Positions 8,958-17,067 of a stretch of DNA of 64,000 nt are shown in pieces (position 1 is the first letter of the stretch; each line of letters opens with the position of its first letter). Below the pieces are notes generated by a model that worked only from the letters and a program-made list of their open reading frames with translations, ran no database searches and was not told the DNA's origin. The stretch comes from Roseibacillus sp. (GTDB lineage Bacteria > Verrucomicrobiota > Verrucomicrobiia > Verrucomicrobiales > Akkermansiaceae). The translations under genes and the position numbers were made by a program. The DNA lies in contig JAQWTV010000123.1 in the NCBI GenBank assembly GCA_029242545.1, positions 108,695 to 172,694 on the forward strand, read 5' to 3'.

Positions 8958-9641
8958 TTAGCTCTTTTGGTTTTCAATAATAATTCTAATGCCATTGGCC
9001 GTCTTGTCCGAGTAGGCGCTCAATTCCTGAAGCAGACTCACGATCTTGACCCATAAGATGATCTCTACGGGTGAGAGTGTCTCGCTGGCAGCATAGACCT
9101 TGCGAGTGGCTTCCAGACAGGCGTCGCGTGTCGAGTCGTCTCGACCACGAAGTTCGTTAATGAGTTTCATGGTAGTCTCGGCATCTCTGCCTGCAAACGA
9201 CGACCTGATGAGGAGTTCCACCTTCGAAATGACTCCTGATGCCAACGTGCAATTCTCGAGAACTATGGAGATGAAATGGGCAATTTCTTCACGGATTATG
9301 TCTGGCAACCCGAGCGGTCGAAAAGTAAAGCTGGTAGCGATCTCCTCGGCCATGTCGGCCATGGAGTCCTGCTGTTCGACAGTATCGAACAACTCGGACC
9401 GGCTTACGGGGAGCATAAGCTTGCCGGAAAGCGCTTCGTGAATTTTGTTGCGCAGGTCATCAGCCTCTGTTTCCAGCGCGGATACTTCCTTGGCCAATCT
9501 TGCTATTTCTTCCTCTCTGCCATTGTTCAGCACAACAGAGAGAAGGGATGAAAGGCGAGTGACACATTCCTCCACCTTTCGACCGTGCTCGACTATGTGA
9601 ATGAAGGGAGAGCGCCCAAATAAACTGGAGAGTGTACTCAT
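8958..9641 (-). CDS. DUF47 / PhoU-like Pit accessory protein
   Basis: A 227-residue, almost entirely helical protein of the DUF47 (TIGR00153) family, related to PhoU. The E/D-rich helices bind metals in PhoU-like proteins; the blocks KEVSALETEADDLRNKIHE (about residues 66-84) and LFDTVEQQDSMADMAEEIA are diagnostic. Known family members accompany Pit transporters and are believed to control their activity or the phosphate starvation response. No membrane segment or signal peptide, so cytoplasmic. It is the first gene of the operon with pit; its promoter must lie in the 494-nt gene-free stretch that also carries a perfect GTGACA/TGTCAC inverted repeat. Confidence 0.88.
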   Translation of the reverse strand: MSTLSSLFGRSPFIHIVEHGRKVEECVTRLSSLLSVVLNNGREEEIARLAKEVSALETEADDLRNKIHEALSGKLMLPVSRSELFDTVEQQDSMADMAEEIATSFTFRPLGLPDIIREEIAHFISIVLENCTLASGVISKVELLIRSSFAGRDAETTMKLINELRGRDDSTRDACLEATRKVYAASETLSPVEIILWVKIVSLLQELSAYSDKTANGIRIIIENQKS

Positions 9642-9749
9642 GATTAATGGAGATAGATCCGGAGATATTGCAGGTTGAACGCGGCACTACGGAAGAAAAA
9701 TAACGGGGTCATGTTTGACAGGCTTTGATCACTTTGAAGATCGAAAGTT

Positions 9750-9765
9750 GTGACAGAATTGTCAC
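9750..9765. promoter_or_regulatory. Perfect inverted repeat, possible operator
   Basis: GTGACA-GAAT-TGTCAC, two 6-nt arms with a 4-nt spacer, flanked by GAAAG and CTTTC. It lies 109 nt upstream of the DUF47-pit start codon. The half-site resembles the CTGTCA element of PhoB boxes, but PhoB boxes are direct repeats, so a dimeric repressor/activator site is an equally good reading. The symmetry is seen directly; the function is inferred. Confidence 0.35.
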
Positions 9766-9807
9766 TTTCTTCTAGTTGTTCACATTGAGAGGGTCTCTTG
9801 TCCCCAG

Positions 9808-9970
9808 AGCCTGATCAAGGGAGGTCGCCCACGGGTCAGGCTCATGGCATGAGAGAAGGGCGTGTTCTAACCTCAGGGCGGGTAATCAGTAACCCGTCTG
9901 CAGTGGGGACTTCGTGTGGAATCATCCTCTGGATGGCCAAGGAAACCCATAACCTTCTAGTGATCAGGTT
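9808..9970 (+). ncRNA. Possible structured RNA (leader or small RNA), low confidence
   Basis: Segments 9808-9817 and 9961-9970 are complementary over 10 bp (one G-U), and would close a domain of about 143 nt. Inside it, ACGGGT (9831-9836) can pair with ACCCGT (9892-9897), CTCAT-ggc-ATGAG forms a tight hairpin at 9841-9853, and CGGGT/ACCCG (9879-9883 with 9892-9896) offers an alternative pairing. The strand is assumed plus because the next gene in that direction is the sigma factor, 166 nt downstream, but minus is possible. The size would suit a 6S-like RNA or a 5' leader; no known family consensus was recognised. Folding was not computed. Confidence 0.25.
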
Positions 9971-10135
9971 GTTTCGAAATCCGATCTCTCTCTAACTTCG
10001 GCAGGGGATTTTGGATGAGGGGTCTGGACTGGGGAGGGTGTGCGCTGTGTAGTAGTAGGGGTAAAAATTTACATAGTAGTGACAGCGGATCGCTTCCTGC
10101 TTTGGACCGTCAACAAGCATCAAGAAAGTAGAACC

Positions 10136-10978
10136 ATGGCCAGAATTGACTCAGACAGTAGCTTGCGCGTGTATTTACGTGAGATCACCCAAACAGAGCT
10201 TCTCACCGCTGCCGAGGAGGTCGCATTGGCGGCCCGAATCAAAGCTGGAGATGAGCGGGCTCGTGCCGCGATGATCAAGGCGAACCTTCGATTGGTGGTG
10301 AAAATCGCGCAGGACTATTCTGGATATGGGTTGCCCCTCGCGGACCTGATTTCGGAGGGAAACATAGGTTTGATGAAAGCGGTTGAACGTTTCGACCCGG
10401 CGAAAGGAGGAAAGCTGAGCACCTATGGCTCGTGGTGGATCAAACAGTCTATCAAGCGAGCCCTCGCCAACCAAAGTAAGACCATCAGATTGCCCATCCA
10501 CATGGTGGATAAAATAGCGAAGATGAGAAGGATCTCAGCGCTTCTGTCGGAGTGTCTTGGTCGGGAGCCCTCCGAGGAAGAGCTCTCGGAAGAGCTAGGT
10601 CTCCCGCGGAGAAAGGTATCTCTGCTGAAACGGGCCTCGCAGAGGCCGGTCTCCCTGGACGCACCCGTTAATGAGGATGATACCGTCGGCCTTGGAGATG
10701 TGATTGGAGATGAGAAGGCACTGAATCCTCTGGACACTCTGGTCGCCAAGAATATTCATCACCAGCTGGAGGATCTTCTCGAGGTGCTGGATGCCAGAGA
10801 GCGTCGAATTATTGAAGCGCGATTCGGGTTGCGCGATATCGAGCCAAAGACCTTGGAGGAAGTGGGAATCGAGTTAGATGTAACCCGAGAGCGTATCCGG
10901 CAACTTCAAAACATGGCGGTGTCCAAAATGCGGAAGGCGCTCAGGAAGAAGGAAAAGCCGCTGCCAAAAGCAGTGTAA
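10136..10978 (+). CDS. RNA polymerase sigma factor, sigma-70 family (RpoD/RpoS-like, group 2)
   Basis: A 280-residue sigma factor. Region 1.2 is at about 8-40, region 2 at 46-116 with the -10 melting/recognition block GKLSTYGSWWIKQSIKRAL (92-110), region 3 at 117-195, and region 4.2 with the -35 helix-turn-helix KTLEEVGIELDVTRERIRQLQ (238-258). The long acidic region 1.1 and the non-conserved insert of a primary sigma are missing, so this is a group 2 (stationary-phase or stress type) factor, not the housekeeping RpoD. The start ATG 10136 (MARIDSDSSLRVYLREI) was preferred over an upstream in-frame start at 10040, whose 32 extra residues look non-coding. No anti-sigma gene is adjacent. It converges with the next minus-strand operon, with 57 nt between them. 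Confidence 0.92.
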   Translation: MARIDSDSSLRVYLREITQTELLTAAEEVALAARIKAGDERARAAMIKANLRLVVKIAQDYSGYGLPLADLISEGNIGLMKAVERFDPAKGGKLSTYGSWWIKQSIKRALANQSKTIRLPIHMVDKIAKMRRISALLSECLGREPSEEELSEELGLPRRKVSLLKRASQRPVSLDAPVNEDDTVGLGDVIGDEKALNPLDTLVAKNIHHQLEDLLEVLDARERRIIEARFGLRDIEPKTLEEVGIELDVTRERIRQLQNMAVSKMRKALRKKEKPLPKAV

Positions 10979-11035
10979 AAGACTGCGCGCGATTCCGCCA
11001 TTAAGTCAAACAGGTAGGTGGCTCGGGGCAGGGGC

Positions 11036-12436
11036 TTACCAGTTGCCGCCGCTCCTTAGGGCCTCGAGTTCTTCATTGTAAATATTGAACTCGAGTCTCG
11101 AGAAGGCATTTAGCTTGAACTCTACGTTTCCAAAGGTCTGGCTGTAACCAGTCAAGGTGTCTTTCGAGAAGGCGTCGAGGCGGAAGGTGATCCGCCCTCC
11201 TTCCCTTAGCCATCCCCTAACATCTCCCTTTTTTCGAATGGGCTCTTCATAATCGCCTTCGGTAAGGTCAATGGTGCGCATCCGGTCAACAGGGATATTC
11301 ATTTTACAGAATGGGGTCTCTACGGCGAGCACTCCGTCTTTAATAAGTCCGACATTACCCACCACCGTGTCGCCGTTTTGTAGACGAATCTTCTGGCCTT
11401 CTAATTCATCCTCTTCGGGATCAGCCTCGAGCTCGGCAGTGTCAGGCAACTCGTCTTTCCAAGGGCTGACTCTGATGCGGCTAACCTTTACCTTGTAGAA
11501 GTCCTCCGAGATGAAGTGGAGCCAATTTCCAAAGCTTCCAGCCTTCGGGTTCTCATCAGTCCATACTTGTGCCTGTCTGCCATCGATATAAAGGGCGATG
11601 GTTCCTTCCTTTCGGTCAATATAGAATTCGAACCGAACACTTTCCTTTTCGGCCAGTTCCGGGATGTTCGCCTGGCCAACGATTTTTGAGCCTCCGGCTG
11701 CACGATCGACCCAGCGTTTCCGCAGATAGACGAAGCGACGCTGGCAGACCAGATCATAACAATTGTCTGGCTGGGTGGTCGATCCCTTGTCCGAGAGAAG
11801 GAGAACGCGGAACCGAAGGGAGCTTCTCCAGGCGAGATCGAACTGGATGCGGCAGCGGTCAGGGGTCTTTATTTCCCTCGCGATTCCAGCACCCTTGTTG
11901 GATGAGAGGGATCCTCCGTTGAGACTCCAAGAGTCTTTCTCGCCTTCGATGATCCATGAGTCAAAGTCCTCAGGCCCTGAGTAGACGGTCTGGTTGGCCC
12001 TTTGGATCTCCAGATCAGAGGCCATGGTTCGACGGATTTTAAGAGGACCTGCATACCATGTCTGAAGGGTAACATGTTCCTCGTCCAGAGCATCAAGCTG
12101 GCCGCGCAGGGTGTCTCCGTTGGTAAGAAGTAGGAGTGCTTGGTGTTCCCCCTCATCTTTTGGCGAGAGTCCTCCCTCCAGGCGCATTTCCAGCAGAGAG
12201 GAGGGCTTGACTGGGATAGGCTGATGGAGGAATGGAGCGTTCCAGCGGAGATTCCCATCCTCATCGATTCCCTCAGGAGTGCCGCTGACCTTGTCCTCGT
12301 TGGCAAAGGTGAGGAAGCCCTGGACTGAAGTGAGCTCTGCTGGGAGAGCGGCATTCCCATTGCCTTCTTCCCCGGGTTGCTGCTGTCCAATTACGATCGC
12401 AGGAAACAGGAGGATTAGTAGGAGAGACTTCTTCAT
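11036..12436 (-). CDS. Exported NGD-repeat/LamG-like protein, paralogue 3 of tandem trio
   Basis: A 466-residue protein of unknown function with a signal peptide (MKKSLLLILLFPAIVIGQQ, residues 1-19). Visible layout: an N-terminal segment with the repeat LLLTNGDTLRGQL (about 103-115), a central LamG/concanavalin-like beta domain (about 155-330) with an RFVYLRKRW block and a GTIALYIDGRQAQVWTD strand pair, and a C-terminal IRLQNGDTVVGNV repeat. The same layout occurs in the two genes upstream, so the three arose by duplication. The start overlaps the previous stop by 4 nt (ATGA), so it is the last gene of the operon. No catalytic residues can be named; a carbohydrate- or protein-binding envelope role is only a guess. 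Confidence 0.8.
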   Translation of the reverse strand: MKKSLLLILLFPAIVIGQQQPGEEGNGNAALPAELTSVQGFLTFANEDKVSGTPEGIDEDGNLRWNAPFLHQPIPVKPSSLLEMRLEGGLSPKDEGEHQALLLLTNGDTLRGQLDALDEEHVTLQTWYAGPLKIRRTMASDLEIQRANQTVYSGPEDFDSWIIEGEKDSWSLNGGSLSSNKGAGIAREIKTPDRCRIQFDLAWRSSLRFRVLLLSDKGSTTQPDNCYDLVCQRRFVYLRKRWVDRAAGGSKIVGQANIPELAEKESVRFEFYIDRKEGTIALYIDGRQAQVWTDENPKAGSFGNWLHFISEDFYKVKVSRIRVSPWKDELPDTAELEADPEEDELEGQKIRLQNGDTVVGNVGLIKDGVLAVETPFCKMNIPVDRMRTIDLTEGDYEEPIRKKGDVRGWLREGGRITFRLDAFSKDTLTGYSQTFGNVEFKLNAFSRLEFNIYNEELEALRSGGNW

Positions 12437-13758
12437 GATCCGTTCTTCTGAGGTGCCTCAATCGCAAGTCGCTTGAGGGTGTTTCGGTCGAGCGTTAATT
12501 TTCCAAGAAGCGGGTGGGTTGCCTCTATAGAGGAGTCTTTCATCTCGAGGGCGGTGCATTGAAGGGATCCTCCACCGGTGAGAGATAGAGCAACTGGGGC
12601 CTGGCCCTCGGGGAGTTGTAAAGGATGCTTGAAGTAGAGGGCGGAAATTCTCGAGGTTTGAATGTTAAGGGGTTGATCGTTGAAGGGACTTTCAAAAATG
12701 ATGCTATCACCCTGGTCGCTGGCTTGGAGTTGAAGTGCAGATCCGCTAAGATGCTGGCCCTCTACGTCGACCAGTCCGTCGGTCTTGGGGTCTTCATGGC
12801 CTTCATCGCGCCGTAGTTCAGTGACTGCGTCCCACTCATAGATTTCAAGCTTGCTGACGATGTTCTTCAGGTCTCCGCCAGCTTGACTCTGAAGCATGAT
12901 CCCTGTGCCTGTGGGGAAGGTGTCGATGGGGTCAGGCGTTCTTTGGATCTTCTCGCTGTTCAGATAGAGATAGATCTGCCTGCTGTCCCGGTTGACTCGT
13001 AACTCGACGTCTATTCCACGGCCGGGGTATTCGCGGGGCTTCTGATGTGACTGCGCGAGGGTATGCCAGCGGCGGCCGCCCTCGGTGGTTTGTCTTTTCA
13101 GCTGTGATCCCATTGAGTTGACCTCAAAGTAGTATCTATCCGCATTCCCGGTCCTCTTCAGGAAGTCGTCACAGAAGTAGATTCGAAAGTTGGGATCGTT
13201 TTCCCAATCCAATCTGAATCGCAGGATGAATTGCCGGGGGAGAACGTTTTCCGCAGCAATTGTGCCGCTCGTGTTGCAGGTGAGACTGCCGTTCTCCCAC
13301 TCCCAGTCATCATTATCACTCCATTCGGTAATGGGCTTTGGTCCCGAGTAGACGAGTTTTTGCGGGGTGACGCCAAAGTCGATGGAGTGAACGTGGTCGC
13401 GGGGAATTGTCAGCTCATTAGCATAGCCGGTGAGGAAGCTGACTTCTTTACTGTCGAGATTTTGCAGGGTGCCGGGGAGGATGTCCCCATTTACGAGATG
13501 GAGAAGCTGAGGAGCTTTTTGAGAATTTGCGTTGTCGTTGCGGAAGCTGATCGAGCTGAGGGACTGAGCCCTGAGGTGTATGTGTTGATCACTAAAGTCC
13601 GAATCAACCACCACTTTATCGTTCCCCTCGATAGCGAGAACCTTGCCGCTGAGTCGGCTCCCATCATTGAGTTCGAGGGTGTCCTCCGTGGGCTCCGCCG
13701 GAACTACAACGAGCACGCACAGCATGGCTATGCCGGTAAGAATGGGGGTTTTGGTCAT
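12433..13758 (-). CDS. Exported NGD-repeat/LamG-like protein, paralogue 2 of tandem trio
   Basis: About 441 residues, unknown function. ATG 13758 was chosen because it gives a clean signal peptide (MTKTPILTGIAMLCVLVVV) and its TAATG overlaps the preceding stop by 1 nt; ATG 13776 six codons upstream is possible. The N-terminal part carries LELNDGSRLSGKVLAIEG and HLVNGDILPGTLQNLD, two copies of the same NGD-type beta repeat. The middle is LamG-like (YYFEVNSMGSQLKR, then RDSRQIYLYLNSEKI), and the C-terminal part has a weaker third repeat (LSLTGGGSLQCTALEMKD). It is the middle member of three tandem paralogues and is translationally coupled on both sides. Confidence 0.78.
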   Translation of the reverse strand: MTKTPILTGIAMLCVLVVVPAEPTEDTLELNDGSRLSGKVLAIEGNDKVVVDSDFSDQHIHLRAQSLSSISFRNDNANSQKAPQLLHLVNGDILPGTLQNLDSKEVSFLTGYANELTIPRDHVHSIDFGVTPQKLVYSGPKPITEWSDNDDWEWENGSLTCNTSGTIAAENVLPRQFILRFRLDWENDPNFRIYFCDDFLKRTGNADRYYFEVNSMGSQLKRQTTEGGRRWHTLAQSHQKPREYPGRGIDVELRVNRDSRQIYLYLNSEKIQRTPDPIDTFPTGTGIMLQSQAGGDLKNIVSKLEIYEWDAVTELRRDEGHEDPKTDGLVDVEGQHLSGSALQLQASDQGDSIIFESPFNDQPLNIQTSRISALYFKHPLQLPEGQAPVALSLTGGGSLQCTALEMKDSSIEATHPLLGKLTLDRNTLKRLAIEAPQKNGS

Positions 13759-15323
13759 TAGTAGTCGTCGTCCCATGAATCCAAAATACTCGATCCGAAT
13801 GAGAATTCCATTAGACCGGTATAGCGGAGGTTAAGGTTGATTTCCCCGAGGGCGGGGTGGCGGGCCTTAAGGGTGTCGGAATTTGCTTTAAGGGGAAGAA
13901 CTGTGAGGCGGCCGTGAGGCTGGAGGAGCAGGCGTATCCTCTGTCGACTAGCCCAGTCTTCATCCTCCTCTGTCCGGCTAGACTCGGCCAGACGTATTTC
14001 CTGGATCTCGTGAGCGGGAACCTTCATCTCGGCGTAGGTTCCCTTAATTAAAAACTGGCCCTCCTTGAGTGATTCCAGTTTGCCGGAGAATCGATCGGTC
14101 CCGTTGGTGAGCAGAACCACATCCCGGTCTTCAGCCTCCATGCTTTGCGCGCTATCCATCATGCCGTTCCAGCCTGTCACGAGGACGTCTGAAATGCGAA
14201 GGCGAGCGGAGGAATTCTGTGAGGCAAAGGCGAGGTGGGATCCGCTGCCGACGTATCCTTGTCGGTCGGTCCATTGACTTACGAACCTCCCATTGGCAAA
14301 GAGGGCTATTGTGCCGGCTGTCCGGTCACAACGAATCTCAAACTCCGCTTGACCCGCTTCATCAAGACGCAGGTTGGCACTTGAATTGGAAAGGCGATCG
14401 ATGTCGGCATTTCCGTCTTCAGTAAAGTCACACCGGTAAATCTGAGCATAATTGGAATAGATGGTGAGGACGTAGCTGTGTCCGTAGGTATAGGCAAATC
14501 CTTCCTTGAATTTTGAGCCAGCATTCGGGGCTAACTTACGCTTTTCCTCTGCTTCTTTTTCACCCCCTTCTTCTTTCTTGGCTTGATCTGGCCGCTCCAT
14601 GGTTGCGTGGAATGCGATCGCTGTATTCAGTCGATTACGCCATGCGAGGGTGAAGCGGATACGAGAACGATCTCCGGCATTGGTATCTACTGCGATAGGG
14701 AGTTGCCCGTTACTATAGTAGGCGCCACCACTGAAGACCCACGGATCCTCTTGAGGTTCCTGTTCCTCTGGATCCTCGTTTTGTTCCTCAGGTTGCTCTT
14801 CTGGATTGTCGGTAACAGGGGCATCCGGAGGGGTGATGACACTCCACTCGCCATCGCTGAACGGACCAATATATTGGACGTGACCACCATGTGGAGATGG
14901 TGCGATCTGGCTGACAAATTCCCGAGGAATGGATACTCGTCCTGCGAATTCAGTGTCAATCTCGAGCCTTTCCGGGTCGAGGCTTACGAGTGTTCCAGGG
15001 ATTCTGTCGCCGTCAGCGAGTTGAACGAAGGAGGGGCTGCGGAGGTTTTTGCGGGCACGGCCCCCGTTGAAGGACAGCCGCCGAATCTTATCGGTGCGAA
15101 GGGTGATAGGTTCGGCTGCCTCCGAATGAAGCCAACGTAGTTCTCCGTCACCGAGGCCAAGGAAGGAGCCATGGAGGGAATCTCCATTACGAAACCTGAG
15201 AAGGTCTTCCGGCTCGCTTGGATTTTCTCCGAGCAATGAGGATGAGAGGGCCACTCCCAAGGCGAAGATGGCCTTGGTTATCCGAGGAGGGGAGCCGCAC
15301 TCCATTGGGGGGCTACTTCTCAT
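13758..15323 (-). CDS. Exported NGD-repeat/LamG-like protein, paralogue 1 of tandem trio
   Basis: 521 residues, the longest and first of the three paralogues. The N-terminus has a hydrophobic stretch (AIFALGVALSSSLLG, about 18-32) consistent with a signal peptide; a shorter start at 15305 (M7) is possible. Repeats LRFRNGDSLHGSFLGLGD and QLADGDRIPGTLVSLDPE are followed by an acidic, Glu/Pro-rich linker (about residues 170-195), the LamG-like core with GTIALFANGRFVSQWTD, and a C-terminal LLTNGTDRFSGKLESL repeat. The acidic linker is absent from the other two copies. The start overlaps the stop of the alpha-toroid gene by 11 nt. Function unknown; secretion and paralogy are clear. Confidence 0.8.
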   Translation of the reverse strand: MRSSPPMECGSPPRITKAIFALGVALSSSLLGENPSEPEDLLRFRNGDSLHGSFLGLGDGELRWLHSEAAEPITLRTDKIRRLSFNGGRARKNLRSPSFVQLADGDRIPGTLVSLDPERLEIDTEFAGRVSIPREFVSQIAPSPHGGHVQYIGPFSDGEWSVITPPDAPVTDNPEEQPEEQNEDPEEQEPQEDPWVFSGGAYYSNGQLPIAVDTNAGDRSRIRFTLAWRNRLNTAIAFHATMERPDQAKKEEGGEKEAEEKRKLAPNAGSKFKEGFAYTYGHSYVLTIYSNYAQIYRCDFTEDGNADIDRLSNSSANLRLDEAGQAEFEIRCDRTAGTIALFANGRFVSQWTDRQGYVGSGSHLAFASQNSSARLRISDVLVTGWNGMMDSAQSMEAEDRDVVLLTNGTDRFSGKLESLKEGQFLIKGTYAEMKVPAHEIQEIRLAESSRTEEDEDWASRQRIRLLLQPHGRLTVLPLKANSDTLKARHPALGEINLNLRYTGLMEFSFGSSILDSWDDDY

Positions 15324-16305
15324 AAATTGGCAGAAACCGATAGTTCAGGGCCATCGATAGCAGGGCTCCTGAGGTGCTGAAAGCTGCGCCCTTGTTTCCT
15401 GGCCAGCTCCCATCGCGGGCTTGCAGGGTGGAAAGATACCGGATGTTCTTTGAGTTCCACTCCTCCCATACCTGTTCATCAGCGTGGAAAAGGGCCTGGG
15501 ACATATAATATTCGAAATAGTAGGGATAAAAACGATCGCGATAGTTGAGCCGTTTGCCAAGGTATCCGAGGCTGGCTTTGTAGCCTTTGTTGTCCTTCTC
15601 CTTAGCGAGGGCCAGGCAAAGTGAACCGATTGCGGTGAGAGTTGGTTTTCCGCTTCCAGCCGAAGTGTATCCGTAACCGCCGTCTGATGCGCGGCATCTC
15701 TTCATGAAGGCATGACCTTTCTTAAGCGCATCCTCGGGAACTGGGATGCCAGCATTTCTGGCCGCGTATAAAGCCACCATTTGTGCGCCGGTTACGGTGG
15801 TATCAGCATCTTGGCTGTCGGGAGTATATCTCCACGCGCCCCGGCTGTTACGTTCCTGCGCACTTAGGATCAGGTCAACCGCTCCTTTGAGTGCGAGGGC
15901 CAGCTTGTCGTCCTTCAGGACTCCGTATGCCTCGGCCAGAGCGAGGGTTGCGAAGCCGTGATTGTACATGCTCGATCCGATATAGCCGTTCGTCTCATTC
16001 TGGTTCTCTAGAATAAAGCTGATGCCCCCACGAATATTTCGCGCATAGGGCCCGTGATTAGGGTCCTCACCGTGGGCGAGGAACGCCATCACACATAGTC
16101 CAACCACTCCCGGCTCACTGCCGTTCCTATCCGGCCAATTGCCATTTTCTGTCTGGCTTTCCGCAAGATAGCGCAGCCCCTTGATATACATCTGGTCAAC
16201 CTGGGGGGGGATGGGGTCGTCCTGCCTGCGGGGTAACGCCTGAGAGCGCCCGACCAGGGACGTTACCAGTAAAGCTGCTGAGACAAGCGGTAAAAACAGT
16301 CTCAT
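15313..16305 (-). CDS. Exported alpha-toroid (prenyltransferase/squalene-cyclase-like repeat) protein
   Basis: 330 residues with a signal peptide (about 1-23). At least four QW-like repeats of the terpenoid cyclase/prenyltransferase alpha-alpha toroid are visible: YLAESQTENGNWP, ILENQNETNGYIG, RCRASDGGYGYT and YLSTLQARDGSWPG. A DADTTVTGAQ block sits where squalene-hopene cyclases have their DxDD acid, but the full catalytic motif is not present and the protein is half the length of a cyclase. In this phylum such exported toroids are common and are probably structural or binding proteins rather than cyclases (inference). It starts 5 nt after the stop of the small Gln/Gly-rich gene, so it is in the same operon. 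Confidence 0.82.
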   Translation of the reverse strand: MRLFLPLVSAALLVTSLVGRSQALPRRQDDPIPPQVDQMYIKGLRYLAESQTENGNWPDRNGSEPGVVGLCVMAFLAHGEDPNHGPYARNIRGGISFILENQNETNGYIGSSMYNHGFATLALAEAYGVLKDDKLALALKGAVDLILSAQERNSRGAWRYTPDSQDADTTVTGAQMVALYAARNAGIPVPEDALKKGHAFMKRCRASDGGYGYTSAGSGKPTLTAIGSLCLALAKEKDNKGYKASLGYLGKRLNYRDRFYPYYFEYYMSQALFHADEQVWEEWNSKNIRYLSTLQARDGSWPGNKGAAFSTSGALLSMALNYRFLPIYEK

Positions 16306-16310
16306 CGCAT

Positions 16311-16574
16311 TCAGCGCACCTTATTGTAGGAGTCGAGAGCCTTTTGGAACTCAGGTGGGAGGTAAGAGCCTGATTTTCCTGCTTTTTTCCCGATAGTACG
16401 CTCCTCTTTCTTGCCTTTGCCAGCATCAGTGAACTCCTTGTTAGGGGAGTCAGAGTCACCCTCTTGGCCTTCGCCCGCCTGTTCTCCGGGCTGTCCTTTT
16501 TGCTCTCCCTGACCTTGTCCGGGAGTTTTGCCCATCATGCGCTGCATCATATCGAGCATGGCACCCATGCTCAT
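16311..16574 (-). CDS. 3' part of a TGA-interrupted small gene (low-complexity C-terminal segment)
   Basis: 87 residues counted from ATG 16574. It is Met-rich at first (MGAMLDMMQRMMGK), then Gln/Gly/Glu-rich low complexity (TPGQGQGEQKGQ...), then a basic segment ending LPPEFQKALDSYNKVR. It is in exactly the same frame as the gene just upstream, separated by one TGA (16587-16589) and four more codons; reading through gives a smooth linker (QQSGGT-stop-PDSGMSMGAM). There is no clear ribosome binding site before ATG 16574. I therefore think the two were one protein of about 231 residues. It could instead be translated by re-initiation 12 nt after the stop. No signal peptide of its own. Confidence 0.55.
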   Translation of the reverse strand: MSMGAMLDMMQRMMGKTPGQGQGEQKGQPGEQAGEGQEGDSDSPNKEFTDAGKGKKEERTIGKKAGKSGSYLPPEFQKALDSYNKVR

Positions 16575-16586
16575 TCCACTGTCTGG

Positions 16587-17006
16587 TCATGTGCCGCCAC
16601 TTTGCTGTGAACGCTGTTTGGCGGCTTCAAAAATCTTTTCTATGATTTCGGTTTCTGCAGCGATGGTCGGTCCGCCGGTATCGGTTTCATCGAGTGAATC
16701 GATCACCTCTGCCATGACCTCTTCGACCTCTTCCAGAAGGGATATCAGTTTTTCGTCGGTCTGCTCCTCAATCAGGTCCTGAACATCGGCAGCAAGTTCG
16801 TCCTGTTCTCCGGCGAGGTTCTGCGAGCCTTCACGATGTTTTCCGGCAGCCTTTTTCTGGGACTCCGTGACCGGATCAGGATAGATGATCTCAGGGAGCT
16901 CGATTGCGAGCTTGGTGTCTGGCGGATCCTGCGCTTTCTGTGAAAGCGCGGGGACTGTCAGAAAGAGGAGCGCTCCAACCGCGAGGAGGAGAATATTGTT
17001 CTTCAT
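16587..17006 (-). CDS. 5' part of a TGA-interrupted small exported protein
   Basis: 139 residues with a clear signal peptide (MKNNILLLAVGALLFLTVPALSQ). The mature part is acidic and helical (QDELAADVQDLIEEQTDEKLISLLEEVEEVMAEVIDSL pattern in two stretches), ending EIIEKIFEAAKQRSQQSGGT before TGA. Such acidic, Gln-rich proteins commonly sit beside DUF4175-like coiled-coil proteins in this phylum, so a partner role is inferred. It starts 61 nt after the stop of that gene. The frame continues without another stop to 16311; see the finding on the in-frame TGA. Confidence 0.65.
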   Translation of the reverse strand: MKNNILLLAVGALLFLTVPALSQKAQDPPDTKLAIELPEIIYPDPVTESQKKAAGKHREGSQNLAGEQDELAADVQDLIEEQTDEKLISLLEEVEEVMAEVIDSLDETDTGGPTIAAETEIIEKIFEAAKQRSQQSGGT

Positions 17007-17067
17007 GATATCTATGAGGTTCTAGCTGTTGGAAATTGACTGGTTTATTGTTCGGTGTCTGGAAGGT

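Larger units (their letters stand above)
9642..10135. other. Gene-free stretch between pit operon and sigma factor gene
   Basis: A 494-nt divergent intergenic region. I find no convincing gene: the short plus-strand reading frame at 9798-9995 has no ribosome binding site and no recognisable family. It must hold the promoters of both the DUF47-pit operon and the sigma factor gene. It contains a perfect inverted repeat (9750-9765) and several mutually consistent complementary segments between 9808 and 9970 that could form a structured RNA; both are listed separately. Confidence 0.7.

Noticed and set aside
9798..9995. 65-codon plus-strand frame in the gene-free stretch
   Set aside because: No ribosome binding site, no recognisable features, and it lies across the possible structured RNA.
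11869..12390. 173-codon frame on the minus strand in an alternative phase
   Set aside because: Overlaps the third paralogue in another phase and is Ser/Arg-rich, as out-of-phase translations are.
13231..13761. 176-codon open frame on the plus strand
   Set aside because: Antisense shadow of the second NGD/LamG paralogue.
14583..15140. 185-codon open frame on the plus strand opposite the first NGD/LamG paralogue
   Set aside because: Antisense to a gene with a signal peptide and repeats shared with two neighbours; its own translation is not protein-like.
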